Source: Metalysinibacillus jejuensis | GTDB taxonomy: Bacteria; Bacillota; Bacilli; Bacillales_A; Planococcaceae | DNA length: 64,000 bases | Assembly (NCBI RefSeq): GCF_003057615.1 | Contig: NZ_QAFW01000006.1 | Coordinates: forward strand, 1 to 64,000 | Direction: 5' to 3' | Shown: positions 8,776 to 17,761 of the stretch, piece by piece | Layout of the letters: every line of letters starts with the position of its first letter | How positions within the stretch are numbered: the stretch's first letter is position 1 | Program-made: the position numbers and the translations under genes | The notes under the pieces: generated by a model | Told to the model about the DNA's origin: nothing | Database searches by the model: none | Seen by the model: only the letters and a program-made list of their open reading frames with translations

Positions 8776-9524
8776 TACTGTGCAACCTCCTTACGTGGCA
8801 ACACACGTAGTGATTTTAGTTCTGCAAAATTGTATTTCTTTAAGAAATTCATCACGATAACCGTTAAAATCCCTTCGCTAATTGCGAGTGGAATTTGTGT
8901 TAAAGCAAAAATACCTGCGAATTTAGAAAATGAAGCGAAGAAACCGCCAACTTCAGAAGGGAAAGCGAGTGCTAATTGTAGGGACGTTACGACATACGTA
9001 CCAAGGTCACCTAAAAACGCTGCGAAAAATACCGCAAGTGAGAAAGATAAGCCCATTTTAAGCGCTGCTTTATACGTAAAGTACACTAAAAACGGTCCGA
9101 CAACGGCCATCGAAAAGGCGTTAGCCCCAAGCGTTGTTAACCCGCCATGTGCTAGCAGTAAAGATTGGAATAACAATACGATAGAGCCGATAACGCTCAT
9201 CGCAAGTGGGCCAAATAATACCGTACCTAAACCTACACCAGTAGGGTGCGAGCAACTGCCGGTAACAGAAGGAATTTTTAAGGCAGATAAAACGAAAGCA
9301 AAGGCACCAGAGAGCCCTAAAATCATTTTTGTTTCGGGATTTTCTTCGATTGTCTTTTTAATAGAGCGTAAACCTAAAATAATAAATGGAATGGTTAGCA
9401 ACCACCAAAAGATGGCCCAGCCAACAGGAAGGTAGCCTTCCATAATGTGCATAGCGTATGCACGCTCGGGCAGTAGCAGTAAAATCGCTGCGAAATAGCC
9501 GAGCTTCGGTACAAATTTCAACAT
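8775..9524 (-). CDS. cbiM: Cobalt-binding substrate subunit CbiM
   Basis: The 249-residue S component of the cobalt ECF importer. A leader of about 24 residues ends in ERAYA and precedes [12 protein letters not shown]. In this family the processed Met-His N-terminus folds in as metal ligand, so signal cleavage before MHIME is expected. Further His-rich metal-site region: [12 protein letters not shown]. Several membrane helices follow. It is the first gene of the operon, with AGGAGG before the ATG and the cobalamin riboswitch farther upstream. That control, together with the neighbouring biosynthesis genes, favours cobalt over nickel. Confidence 0.94.
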   Translation of the reverse strand: MLKFVPKLGYFAAILLLLPERAYAMHIMEGYLPVGWAIFWWLLTIPFIILGLRSIKKTIEENPETKMILGLSGAFAFVLSALKIPSVTGSCSHPTGVGLGTVLFGPLAMSVIGSIVLLFQSLLLAHGGLTTLGANAFSMAVVGPFLVYFTYKAALKMGLSFSLAVFFAAFLGDLGTYVVTSLQLALAFPSEVGGFFASFSKFAGIFALTQIPLAISEGILTVIVMNFLKKYNFAELKSLRVLPRKEVAQ

Positions 9525-9562
9525 AACAAAATCCTCCTAATAAAATTTATGGATGAGGACAT

Positions 9563-9589
9563 AAAAAAAAACACTCTTGCTTAAGAGTG
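9563..9589 (-). terminator. Terminator of the cbiM riboswitch expression platform
   Basis: On the minus strand CACTCTTAAGCAAGAGTG is followed by a run of eight Ts. It lies between the cobalamin aptamer and the cbiM ribosome site, so bound cobalamin is expected to stop transcription here. Confidence 0.8.
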
Positions 9590-9664
9590 CACATGACAAA
9601 GTAAAGCAAGTCATAAAGACCGCTTTGTTTCGTACACCCATCCTCGTAGGTTGAAACGTTCACA

Positions 9665-9825
9665 AGTATTGTGGTAGGTCTCCTGGCTCGACTTCAACGC
9701 AATACATGGCCTTCCCGTTTTACCAGTGGCACGTCATGTTTGCTCCATCTTACAGTGGCGGGACCGCGTCGGAATTTAACCGAACTTCCCTGTTACGTTG
9801 CAATGGCAACACCAAAATACGTAAG
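9665..9825 (-). ncRNA. Cobalamin riboswitch controlling cbiMNQO
   Basis: Read on the minus strand, the conserved elements appear in order: GGTGTTGCC, AACAGGGAA, CGGTTAAATTCCGACGCGG, CCCGCCACTGTAA, and the closing GTCGAGCCAGGAGACCTACC box, with an outer stem GTATTG/CAATAC. These are the hallmark blocks of the AdoCbl/B12 aptamer. It lies about 140 bases upstream of cbiM with a terminator between. Confidence 0.93.
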
Positions 9826-9955
9826 TTGTGATCATTCAAAATAAGCTTAGCACGCAAAATAAATTTTGGCTATATGATTTTTTATTATTCTGAAAATCGG
9901 GCTAGGTAGAAAGTTCTGAAAACAGTTCGCGCATAGCATGAGAAAAAAAGTCAGT

Positions 9956-9983
9956 TTGAAAAATAGTGAAAGTAGTATATGAT
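9956..9983 (+). promoter_or_regulatory. Putative sigma-A promoter of the cobalamin biosynthesis operon
   Basis: TTGAAA at 9956-9961, 16 nt, TATGAT at 9978-9983. Transcription would start near 9990, about 25 bases before the cobalamin aptamer. Confidence 0.55.
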
Positions 9984-10013
9984 AAAGAAAATGAATAATG
10001 ACAACTAAGTTAA

Positions 10014-10160
10014 AAGTGTTTGCGAGTCGCAAATAAAAGGGAAATTGGTGCAAATCCAATACAGCCCCCGCTACTGTAATCGTGTTGCCATACTAATACC
10101 ACTGAATAATTATTCGGGAAGGAGTTATGGCGTAGAGCGTAAGTCAGGAAACCTGCTTTT
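10014..10160 (+). ncRNA. Cobalamin riboswitch controlling the cbi operon
   Basis: Conserved blocks in order: AAAAGTGTTTGCGAG, AAAAGGGAA, TTGGTGCAAATCCAAT, GCCCCCGCTACTGTAA, a variable arm with CCACTG and CGGGAAGG, then AGCGTAAGTCAGGAAACCTGC. This is a full B12 aptamer on the strand opposite the cbiM riboswitch. The expression platform ends in the terminator at 10239-10272. Confidence 0.94.
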
Positions 10161-10238
10161 AATTTTTGTTTCGCTAATTTTCGGAGGGAAAATGACGGAT
10201 AACGAATTGCTATGCTTTTTTGCGTACTTTTTATTTGA

Positions 10239-10272
10239 AGTCTTGACGCCTCCGACCGTTAAGGCTTTTTTT
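10239..10272 (+). terminator. Terminator of the cbi operon riboswitch
   Basis: AGTCTTGACG pairs with CGTTAAGGCT (10 bp, two G-U pairs) around an 8-nt loop, followed by seven Ts. It stands 27 bases before cbiW. Confidence 0.85.
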
Positions 10273-10299
10273 GTTGTGTAAATTAAAGGGGGAACACGT

Positions 10300-10665
10300 A
10301 TGACAACTTGGGATTTAGTAGGAACGTCGCACCATATGTTAATTTGTAATGGTGGCACGTGCATGAAAAAAGGCGGCGAGGAAATAACGCTAGCCATTCG
10401 CGAGACAATTGAGGCGCTCGGCTTAGATGAGGCGATTCATACGTCGCGTACAAAATGTAACGGACGCTGTAAAGATGCTTGTGTAGTAGTCGCATACCCA
10501 GCAGGTAACTGGTATAACGTACCTGATGAAGCGGCAGCACGCACAGTCGTTACACAATTGATGCAAGATGGTCCTAAGGCACATCGCGTTTATACGATAG
10601 AGGACGGTGCGCTCGTTCGCACAGAGGAAACACCTGCTATTAAAGGCATAGCAAAGAATAAGTAA
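10300..10665 (+). CDS. cbiW: CbiW, thioredoxin-fold [2Fe-2S] ferredoxin-like protein
   Basis: A 121-residue protein resembling thioredoxin-like 2Fe-2S ferredoxins. Candidate cluster cysteines are in ICNGGTCMKKGG near the N-terminus and in CNGRCKDACVVVAYP, followed by the family-typical GNWY. It is the first gene of the operon, as cbiW is in the B. megaterium cobI operon. A likely job is electron supply to a ring-contraction or cobalt-reduction step, but that is inference. The ribosome site AAAGGGGG is eight bases before ATG. Confidence 0.82.
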   Translation: MTTWDLVGTSHHMLICNGGTCMKKGGEEITLAIRETIEALGLDEAIHTSRTKCNGRCKDACVVVAYPAGNWYNVPDEAAARTVVTQLMQDGPKAHRVYTIEDGALVRTEETPAIKGIAKNK

Positions 10666-10681
10666 GTTGGAGAGTGAGAGT

Positions 10682-12355
10682 ATGACACAGAAAAAAGGAA
10701 AGTTACTCGTTGTGGGCTTCGGTCCTGGCGATTTTAAACATATTACGGCGCGGGCAGTTGAAGCGCTAAAAGAAAGTGACTTAATTATCGGCTATAAAAC
10801 GTATGTCGATTTAATCCAAGACATTTTAACGCCCGAACAAGAAATTATCGGCACAGGCATGACCGAGGAAGTAGCGCGTGCACAAGAAGCGTATAAAAAA
10901 GCGCTAGAAGGCTATACAGTTGCGGTTATTTCAAGTGGTGACTCAGGCGTTTACGGTATGGCGGGCTTAGTGTATGAAGTATTAGTCGAAAAAGGCTGGA
11001 CTGAAGCGGACGGTATTGAAGTTGAAGTTGTACCGGGTATTTCTGCGATTAACTCCTGCGCAAGCTTACTCGGCGCACCTGTAATGCACGACTCATGTAC
11101 GATCAGTTTAAGTGACCACTTAACACCGTGGAACTTAATCGAAAAGCGTATTGAAGCAGCTGCAATGGCAGACTTCGTCATTGCGCTTTACAACCCAAAA
11201 AGTGGTCGCCGTACACGTCAAATTGTAGAAGCACAGCGCATTTTACTAGAGTACCGCTCACCAGACACACCAGTAGGGTTAGTTAAATCAGCGTACCGCG
11301 AAAACCAAAACATCGTGATGACTAACTTAGCAGACATGCTAAACCATGATATCGGCATGCTTACAACGGTCGTTATCGGTAACTCATCTTCTTTCTATTA
11401 TGATAATAAAATTATTACGCCGCGCGGTTACCAACGTAAATATACGCTAGGTGACGAAAAGCAACCGCTTAAACCGCACCAACGCTTAAAGAAAGAAGCT
11501 GAGCCTTGGGCATTAGACCAAGAAACAGGCGAGGCAAGCCTTGATTACTCTAACAAAGATTTAATGCGTGAGAGTGAGGCAGCACCGCACCAATCTGTAA
11601 AAGTTGAGCAACAAGCGCCAAAAAAGAGCGCACTTGAAATGGCATCCGCTGCACTCGCGATGGTGACAGGGACTGCACCTAAAAAGCTTGTACAGCAACA
11701 AATGACGTCCATTTTCGAGTTAGCGGTCAGTCCTGGTGTGGCAAATAAATTTTTCACACCACAGCAAATGACAACGCTCGCAGAAGTCGTGGGCGAAAAG
11801 GGTACGATGGAGTACACACCTGACCATCAGATTATTTTAAAGATTCCTACAACAGATCCGCAAGCTATAACCGACAAGCTCAGCGCGGTTGATTTTTATT
11901 TAGAACCTGTAGGTGACGTGCTACGCGTAAAAGCGTGTGACTTCTGTTACGGCGAAAAAACCGAGTCCATTCCAGTGGCGAATGAACTTTATGATAAATT
12001 AGCCGGCACTACGCTACCAAAAGAGTTAAACATCGGCTTTAACGGCTGCGGTATGGCGTGCTATAAAGCGACGTTTGAAGATATCGGCATCGTCTACCGT
12101 AAAGGTAAATTTGATTTGTTTATTGGCGCTAAGCCAGTAGGACGTACCGGACACGCTGGGCAACCAGTGCTTGAAGGGATTCCTGCTGATCAAATTATTC
12201 CGATGGTTGAAGAAATCGTTCAGGAGTACAAGGCAAATGCTCATCCAAATGAGCGCCTGTTTAAATATTTCCGCCGCGTCAAAGAAATTGGCGGCTTTAG
12301 CTTTATTGATATGATGTCAAAAATTAAAGTAGAACCTGCACCTTGTGGGGACTGA
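10682..12355 (+). CDS. cbiH: CbiH60: cobalt-factor III C17-methyltransferase/ring-contraction enzyme with sulfite-reductase-like C-terminus
   Basis: 557 residues, about twice the size of ordinary CbiH, matching the CbiH60 form known from B. megaterium. Residues 1 to about 245 are the methyltransferase (VVGFGPGDFKHITARA, ISSGDSGVYGMAGL, VEVVPGISAINS) that methylates C17 and contracts the ring. After a linker, about residues 330-557 resemble a nitrite/sulfite reductase ferredoxin-like half with cysteine pairs ACDFCYGE and NGCGMACYKA that probably hold a 4Fe-4S cluster. The start is ATG 10682, nine bases after GGAG; an in-frame TTG lies 15 bases upstream. It follows cbiW by 16 bases. Confidence 0.92.
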   Translation: MTQKKGKLLVVGFGPGDFKHITARAVEALKESDLIIGYKTYVDLIQDILTPEQEIIGTGMTEEVARAQEAYKKALEGYTVAVISSGDSGVYGMAGLVYEVLVEKGWTEADGIEVEVVPGISAINSCASLLGAPVMHDSCTISLSDHLTPWNLIEKRIEAAAMADFVIALYNPKSGRRTRQIVEAQRILLEYRSPDTPVGLVKSAYRENQNIVMTNLADMLNHDIGMLTTVVIGNSSSFYYDNKIITPRGYQRKYTLGDEKQPLKPHQRLKKEAEPWALDQETGEASLDYSNKDLMRESEAAPHQSVKVEQQAPKKSALEMASAALAMVTGTAPKKLVQQQMTSIFELAVSPGVANKFFTPQQMTTLAEVVGEKGTMEYTPDHQIILKIPTTDPQAITDKLSAVDFYLEPVGDVLRVKACDFCYGEKTESIPVANELYDKLAGTTLPKELNIGFNGCGMACYKATFEDIGIVYRKGKFDLFIGAKPVGRTGHAGQPVLEGIPADQIIPMVEEIVQEYKANAHPNERLFKYFRRVKEIGGFSFIDMMSKIKVEPAPCGD

Positions 12356-12368
12356 GGGAGAGAACAAC

Positions 12369-13319
12369 ATGAAAGCAATTTTATTCGTAGGACACGGCAG
12401 CCGCTTACCAGCAGGCAATGATGAGGTACGTAATTTCGTACAACAAATGACACCGAGCATTTCAGATGAGTATATCGTCGAAACTTGCTTTTTAGAGTTT
12501 GAAAAACCGAACATTCCAACCGGTATTAAAAACGCGGTAGAACGCGGCGCAACAGAAATTTATGCGATTCCGATTATCTTACTACAAGCGGGTCACTCAA
12601 AAATCCATATTCCGCATGAAATTGACGAAGCTAAAGTGGATTATCCGAATGTGAAATTTACGTACGGTCGCCCAATTGGTATCCATGAAGAAGTTATCGA
12701 AATCTTATTATCACGCCTACAGCAAACAGGCTTTGCTATTGAAGAAGAACATAAAGATACAGCGATTTTACTAATCGGTCGCGGTGGTAGTGACGCGGAT
12801 GCTAACAGTGATTTTTATAAAATTAGCCGCTTATTATACGAGCGTTTACACGTGGCGACAGTTGAGCCAGCCTTTATGGGTGTAGCTGCACCGTTAGTAG
12901 ATGAAGGGATGGAACGCTGTTCACGCTTAGGCGCTAAAAAAGTCATTATGCTACCGTACTTCTTATTTACAGGCATTTTAATGGAGCGCATGGCAAAAAT
13001 GAAAGCGCGCTATAACGTTGATTACCCTGAGCTAGAAATCGAGTTAGCGGAGTACTTTGGCTACCACGATAAATTAAAAACAGTACTGCATGACCGTATT
13101 AACGAAGCGGTTGCGGGCGAAGTGAAAATGAACTGTGATACTTGCCAGTACCGTATTAATGCAATGGACTTTATCGACCACCATCACCATCATGATGATG
13201 ACGACCATGACCACCACCACGGCCATAGCCATTCGCATTCACACGATCATGATCATGACCACGACCATGCTTGTGACGGACACGACCACGATCACTGCCA
13301 TGCGGAGACAAAAAATTGA
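12369..13319 (+). CDS. cbiX: CbiX long form, sirohydrochlorin cobaltochelatase with His-rich tail
   Basis: A 316-residue chelatase that inserts Co2+ into sirohydrochlorin, the committed step of the anaerobic route. Two tandem chelatase-like halves are visible: the first starts ILFVGHGSRLPAGNDE with the catalytic histidine, the second ILLIGRGGSDADANSD. Near residue 257 MNCDTC fits the MXCXXC motif that binds a 4Fe-4S cluster in B. megaterium CbiX. The last ~45 residues are an alternating His/Asp tail (about 13178-13310), a probable metal-binding store. The start is ATG 12369 with GAGGGAGAG upstream. It overlaps cbiJ by four bases. Confidence 0.93.
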   Translation: MKAILFVGHGSRLPAGNDEVRNFVQQMTPSISDEYIVETCFLEFEKPNIPTGIKNAVERGATEIYAIPIILLQAGHSKIHIPHEIDEAKVDYPNVKFTYGRPIGIHEEVIEILLSRLQQTGFAIEEEHKDTAILLIGRGGSDADANSDFYKISRLLYERLHVATVEPAFMGVAAPLVDEGMERCSRLGAKKVIMLPYFLFTGILMERMAKMKARYNVDYPELEIELAEYFGYHDKLKTVLHDRINEAVAGEVKMNCDTCQYRINAMDFIDHHHHHDDDDHDHHHGHSHSHSHDHDHDHDHACDGHDHDHCHAETKN

Positions 13320-14119
13320 TTTTATTTTTAGCAGGTACATCCGATGCGCGTGAATTAGCGATTCAAGTTAAAGCGGCGGGCTATGAGCCGACAGCAACGG
13401 TCGTGACAGAGTCGGCGGAGAAGAGCCTAAAAGAAGCGGGCCTTAACGTTAAAGTAGGACGCAACACGGCAGATGATATGGTACAAATGATTGCAAATGA
13501 AGGTTACCGCGCAGTTGTCGATGCGAGTCATCCTTTTGCGGAAGAAGCTTCAAAAAATGCCATGGCAGCGGCTAAAACAGCAGGTGTACCGTATATTCGT
13601 TTTGAGCGTGAACGCGAATTTTACAGTCACCCACTCGTAACCGTAGTAAAAGATTACGAGGAGGCGGCGCAACTCGCTAAAGCAAAAGGCGGCGTCATTA
13701 TGCTGACAACGGGCAGTAAAACCTTACAAACCTTTACTAATGTATTAAACGACGTAGAAGGTGTGCGCTTACTGGCGCGCATGCTTCCGCGCCTCGATAA
13801 TATGGAAAAATGCGCGGCGCTTGACGTGCCACAAAAAAATATTATTGCGATACAAGGGCCTTTCTCAAAAGAACTTAACGTCGCACTTTACAACCAATAC
13901 GGCGTTGACGTTATGGTAACGAAAGAGAGCGGCAAGGTAGGCTCAGTTGATGAAAAGCTTGAAGCGGCAATTGAATGTGGCATCGAAACGATTATGATTG
14001 CGCGCCCAGACATCGCATATGGGCATACGCATGCGACATTTGAAGGCGTTATTAACGAATTAAACGAAACTTTAGGAGGAACAAACGAATGGATTTCCAA
14101 ACAGACTTTAAACCACTAA
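13316..14119 (+). CDS. cbiJ: CbiJ, cobalt-precorrin-6A reductase
   Basis: A 267-residue NADPH-dependent reductase of the corrin ring. It starts at TTG 13316 (ILFLAGTSDARELAIQ), overlapping the TGA of cbiX. The opening GTSDAREL and the later VDASHPFAEEASKNA and LTTGSKTLQTF blocks are typical of CbiJ/CobK. The 3' end overlaps cbiC by 31 bases, so the ribosome site of cbiC lies within cbiJ. Confidence 0.92.
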   Translation: MILFLAGTSDARELAIQVKAAGYEPTATVVTESAEKSLKEAGLNVKVGRNTADDMVQMIANEGYRAVVDASHPFAEEASKNAMAAAKTAGVPYIRFEREREFYSHPLVTVVKDYEEAAQLAKAKGGVIMLTTGSKTLQTFTNVLNDVEGVRLLARMLPRLDNMEKCAALDVPQKNIIAIQGPFSKELNVALYNQYGVDVMVTKESGKVGSVDEKLEAAIECGIETIMIARPDIAYGHTHATFEGVINELNETLGGTNEWISKQTLNH

Positions 14120-14745
14120 CAGTAGACCCAGATAAAATTTACGACTACTCTTTCTCAATTATTGCAGAGGAATTTGGTCCGCATGATTATACAGAAGATG
14201 AATGGCGTGTCGTACGTCGTGTTATCCACGCATCAGCAGACTTTGATTTAGGACGCAGTGTTGTCGTGCACCCTGACGCAGTAGCAGCAGGTGTTGCAGC
14301 AATTCGTGCAGGTAAACCTGTTATTGCAGACGTACAAATGATTGAGGCAGGTTCGGGTCGCAAACGATTCCAAAAACATGGTGGCGACTTACACTGTCAT
14401 ATCGCAGACCCTGACGTAGCAAAAGCGGCAAAAGAAGTAGGAGCAACACGCGCTATTATGTCGATGCAAAAAGCAGCAAAACTTTATGACGGCGGCATTT
14501 ATGCGATCGGTAACGCACCGACAGCACTACTTGAGCTTATTCGTTTAGTAAAAGCAGGCGAAGTAAAACCTGACTTAATTATCGGCATGCCAGTAGGCTT
14601 CGTATCAGCAGCAGAGTCAAAAGAAGAACTGCTTAAACTTGAAGGCATTCCGTTTATTACAAACCGCGGACGTAAAGGCGGTAGTACGGTAACAGTAGCT
14701 GCATTAAATGGTTTATCTTTACTCGCTGACGCTAAGGACGAGTAA
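14089..14745 (+). CDS. cbiC: CbiC, cobalt-precorrin-8 methylmutase
   Basis: A 218-residue enzyme that moves the C11 methyl group to C12 to give cobyrinic acid. The catalytic histidine sits in RRVIHASADFD near residue 46, and VVDVQM-like (VIADVQMIEAG) and IIGMPVGFVSAAESK motifs follow. The ribosome site TAGGAGG is inside the end of cbiJ. Length fits the family. Confidence 0.94.
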   Translation: MDFQTDFKPLTVDPDKIYDYSFSIIAEEFGPHDYTEDEWRVVRRVIHASADFDLGRSVVVHPDAVAAGVAAIRAGKPVIADVQMIEAGSGRKRFQKHGGDLHCHIADPDVAKAAKEVGATRAIMSMQKAAKLYDGGIYAIGNAPTALLELIRLVKAGEVKPDLIIGMPVGFVSAAESKEELLKLEGIPFITNRGRKGGSTVTVAALNGLSLLADAKDE

Positions 14746-14746
14746 G

Positions 14747-15883
14747 ATGAGCATGCAACAACCAAAAAAAGACCCAAAGGAAATGCGTCATGGCTATACC
14801 ACAGGCTCGTGTGCCACAGCAACGGCACGCGCAGCTTTACTAGCATTAATTACAGGTGAAGCGCAAAAAGAGTCAACCATTTATTTACCTATTGGGCGTT
14901 ACCATACCTTTACGATTGAAGAAAGCGTCTTTAGTGAAGGTGCCGTACGTTGTGACACGATTAAGGATGCAGGCGATGACCCAGATGCGACGCATTTAGC
15001 GGTCATCCAAGCGACAGTAAGTTGGGCGGATACGCCAGGCATTCATTTAGACGGAGGTATTGGGGTCGGGCGCGTAACAAAGCCCGGCCTTAACGTGCCT
15101 GTAGGTGAGGCAGCCATTAACCCAGTACCGCGCAAAATGATTTTAACCCATGTGCAAGAAGTATTAGATGAATACCAAATTGAGCGCGGGGTGAACGTAG
15201 TCATTTCTGTACCTAAAGGGGAGGAAATGGCGAAAAAAACACTTAACGGGCGCTTAGGCATTTTAGGCGGCATTTCGATTTTAGGCACGCGCGGCACCGT
15301 CGTACCATTTTCGAGCTCAGCGTATATGGCGAGTATTGTACAGGCGATTAGTGTAGCACGCGAGGCAGGTTGCGATCACTTAGTCATTACAACAGGTGGA
15401 CGTAGCGAAAAGTACGGCATTGCCGAATACCCTGAGCTCAAAGAAGAAGCCTTTATTGAAATGGGCGACTTTGTCGGCTTTACGCTAAAGCACTGCAAAC
15501 GCTTAGGCATACGTAAAGTATCGCTTGTCGGCATGATGGGTAAGTTTTCGAAAGTGGCCCAAGGTGTAATGATGGTGCACTCCAAAAGCGCGCCCATTAA
15601 CTTTGAATTTATGGCCAAGCTTGCCGAAGATGTAGGCGCAACAGGTGAAGTACTAGAGCTTGTAAAAAATGCAAACACCGCTTCGCAAGTAGGCGAAATT
15701 ATGGCAGAGCATGGCTTTGACCAATTTTTCACACATTTATGTGAGGCTTGTTGCTACGCGGGGCTTAACCACGTACGCGGCGGTCTTACGCTCAGCACTT
15801 CGATTTATACGATGAAGGGCGAGCTACTCGGAAAGGCGGATGACATTGACGAAATCGATGAAGCTAATTGGCATAGGGGATAA
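14747..15883 (+). CDS. cbiD: CbiD, cobalt-precorrin-5B C1-methyltransferase
   Basis: A 378-residue methyltransferase that acts after CbiG. The hallmark [13 protein letters not shown] lies near residues 13-25, followed by [12 protein letters not shown] and a [13 protein letters not shown] block. The start is ATG 14747, one base after the cbiC stop; in-frame codons upstream lie inside cbiC. The tail overlaps the start of cbiET by 26 bases. Confidence 0.94.
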   Translation: MSMQQPKKDPKEMRHGYTTGSCATATARAALLALITGEAQKESTIYLPIGRYHTFTIEESVFSEGAVRCDTIKDAGDDPDATHLAVIQATVSWADTPGIHLDGGIGVGRVTKPGLNVPVGEAAINPVPRKMILTHVQEVLDEYQIERGVNVVISVPKGEEMAKKTLNGRLGILGGISILGTRGTVVPFSSSAYMASIVQAISVAREAGCDHLVITTGGRSEKYGIAEYPELKEEAFIEMGDFVGFTLKHCKRLGIRKVSLVGMMGKFSKVAQGVMMVHSKSAPINFEFMAKLAEDVGATGEVLELVKNANTASQVGEIMAEHGFDQFFTHLCEACCYAGLNHVRGGLTLSTSIYTMKGELLGKADDIDEIDEANWHRG

Positions 15884-17057
15884 CGGGATAGCTAGCCTAC
15901 TCCCGCAATATATAGAGTGGATTAACCAAAGTGAAGTATTAGTCGGTGGCGAACGCTTACTAGCATTCTTCCCGCATTACCAAGGCGAAAAAATCGCTGT
16001 TAAAGGCGGCTTAAAAGCATTGGTACAACGACTTGAGCAAGAGACGCGTAACACCATTATTTTAGCATCAGGTGACCCATTATTTTACGGCATCGGCAGC
16101 TATTTAGCAGCGAAGCTTCCTATCGAAGTTTACCCGTATATGAGCTCTGTACAGCTAGCATTTAGCCGTATGGGCGAGGGCTGGAGCGATGCGTATATTA
16201 CGAGCGTGCACGGTCGTCCGATTAAAGGGTTAGCACAGCGTATTGATGGCAAGAAAAAGGTTGCGCTATTAACAGACGAAACGAATAGCCCAAACGCGAT
16301 CGCAAGCTACCTTAAACAATTCGGCATGACGGAGTATAAGGCGTTCGTAGCTGAAAACCTACAAGGTGAGCAAGAAAAATGCGGTTGGTATACGTTAGAC
16401 GAGATGGAAGTCGGCAATTTTTCGCCATTAAATGTCGTCATTTTAAAGCAAACCGCACCTGCTCGTGTGTGGCCGCTAGGCATTGACGACGAGGAGTTTT
16501 CGCAGCGTAAGCCTGAAAAAGGGCTGATTACGAAAAAAGAAATCCGCGTGTTAACACTGCAAGCGATGCGTTTGCATGAGCGTAGCATTATGTGGGATGT
16601 TGGCACATGCACAGGCTCCATGGCAATCGAAGCGGGTAAAATTGCGCGTGAGGGGCAAGTATTTGGCGTCGAAAAAAACGCGCCTGATCTTGAAAACTGC
16701 ATGGCCAATCAAAAAAAATTCCGTGTGGATATGACAGCCATTCATGCGAAAGCACCAGAAGGGCTTGACACCTTCCCAAATCCCGACAGTATTTTTATTG
16801 GCGGTACAGGCGGCGAAATGACCGATTTAATTGCGCTATGCTGTGAGCGTTTAAACGAAGGCGGCACCATTGTGTTAAACGCCGCAACCATCGAAAACCT
16901 TTACCTTGCTGTAGAGGCATTTAAAAAAGCTGATTTTAATGTTTCTGTTACGCAGGCGCAAATTGCACGCAGTAAGCCAATCTTACACATGACACGTTTT
17001 GTGCCACTTAACCCGATTTATATTATAGCGGCTACGCGAAAGGAAGAAGAAAATTGA
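15858..17057 (+). CDS. cbiET: CbiET fusion, cobalt-precorrin-7 C5/C15 methyltransferase and decarboxylase
   Basis: A 399-residue fusion. The N-terminal half is CbiE ([11 protein letters not shown], then [13 protein letters not shown]), which methylates C5. The C-terminal half is CbiT, with SAM motif [15 protein letters not shown] and FIGGTGGEM, which methylates C15 and decarboxylates the acetate at C12. An ATG at 15840 is also in frame; 15858 is preferred because the protein then begins MKLIGIG like its relatives. It overlaps cbiD upstream and cbiL by four bases downstream. Confidence 0.92.
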   Translation: MKLIGIGDNGIASLLPQYIEWINQSEVLVGGERLLAFFPHYQGEKIAVKGGLKALVQRLEQETRNTIILASGDPLFYGIGSYLAAKLPIEVYPYMSSVQLAFSRMGEGWSDAYITSVHGRPIKGLAQRIDGKKKVALLTDETNSPNAIASYLKQFGMTEYKAFVAENLQGEQEKCGWYTLDEMEVGNFSPLNVVILKQTAPARVWPLGIDDEEFSQRKPEKGLITKKEIRVLTLQAMRLHERSIMWDVGTCTGSMAIEAGKIAREGQVFGVEKNAPDLENCMANQKKFRVDMTAIHAKAPEGLDTFPNPDSIFIGGTGGEMTDLIALCCERLNEGGTIVLNAATIENLYLAVEAFKKADFNVSVTQAQIARSKPILHMTRFVPLNPIYIIAATRKEEEN

Positions 17058-17761
17058 CAAACTACGGTACATTATGGGGGCTAGGCGTAGGCCCAGGCGA
17101 CCCTGAGCTTATTACAGTAAAGGCTTTCCGTTTATTACAGGAGTGCCCTGTAATCGCTTATCCTAAAAAAATGCGCGGCAGTAAAAGCTACGCACACCGC
17201 ATTGTAGATGTGTATATTAACCCTGATGAAAAAGAAATGCTAGGGCTTGTCTTCCCAATGACAAAAGACCCTGCCATTTTAGAGCGCGACTGGGTGAAAG
17301 CGGCTGAAGCGATGCACGAAAAATTAGCAGAAGGCAAGGACGTAGCATTTGTTACAGAAGGCGACCCTATGCTGTTTTCGACGTTTATTCATGTGATGCG
17401 TATTTTTGAAGATAAATACCCTGACGTACCAACAAAAACAGTTGCGGGTATTTCTTCTTTCAATGGCTCAGCTAACCGTTTAAATTTACCATTAGCGGAC
17501 GGTGATGACCGCGTAGCGATGATTCCTGCGTACGATGATTACGACGCGATGCGTGAAGCGATCGAAACACATGATGCTATTGTCTTTATCAAAGTAGCAA
17601 AAGTGCTTGATTTAATGCTTAACGTGTTAGATGACCTAGGCATACGCGATAAAGCGCATGTTGTTACAAAAGTAACGTCAGATGAGGAAATCATTTGGGA
17701 TATTAACGAGCTAGACGGTGTAGAACTTAATTACTTATCATTAATGGTGGTGCGAAAATAA
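17054..17761 (+). CDS. cbiL: CbiL, cobalt-factor II C20-methyltransferase
   Basis: A 235-residue member of the tetrapyrrole methylase family ([14 protein letters not shown] near the N-terminus, [24 protein letters not shown]). It adds the C20 methyl to the Co(II)-sirohydrochlorin made by CbiX. The start is TTG 17054, whose bases overlap the TGA of cbiET. The TAATG junction with cbiF indicates coupled translation. Confidence 0.93.
   Translation: MTNYGTLWGLGVGPGDPELITVKAFRLLQECPVIAYPKKMRGSKSYAHRIVDVYINPDEKEMLGLVFPMTKDPAILERDWVKAAEAMHEKLAEGKDVAFVTEGDPMLFSTFIHVMRIFEDKYPDVPTKTVAGISSFNGSANRLNLPLADGDDRVAMIPAYDDYDAMREAIETHDAIVFIKVAKVLDLMLNVLDDLGIRDKAHVVTKVTSDEEIIWDINELDGVELNYLSLMVVRK

Noticed and set aside
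8830-9435. Long open frame of 201 codons antisense to cbiM
   Set aside because: It lies fully inside cbiM on the other strand, has no ribosome site and an odd composition (Lys, Ala, Thr, Pro); cbiM is certain.
10045-10281. 78-codon plus-strand frame over the riboswitch
   Set aside because: It runs through the cobalamin aptamer and the terminator; the RNA structure explains the sequence.
13135-13353. Met/Thr-rich frame in a second reading frame across the CbiX tail
   Set aside because: It is a shadow of the His/Asp repeat codons (CAT/GAC read one base off).
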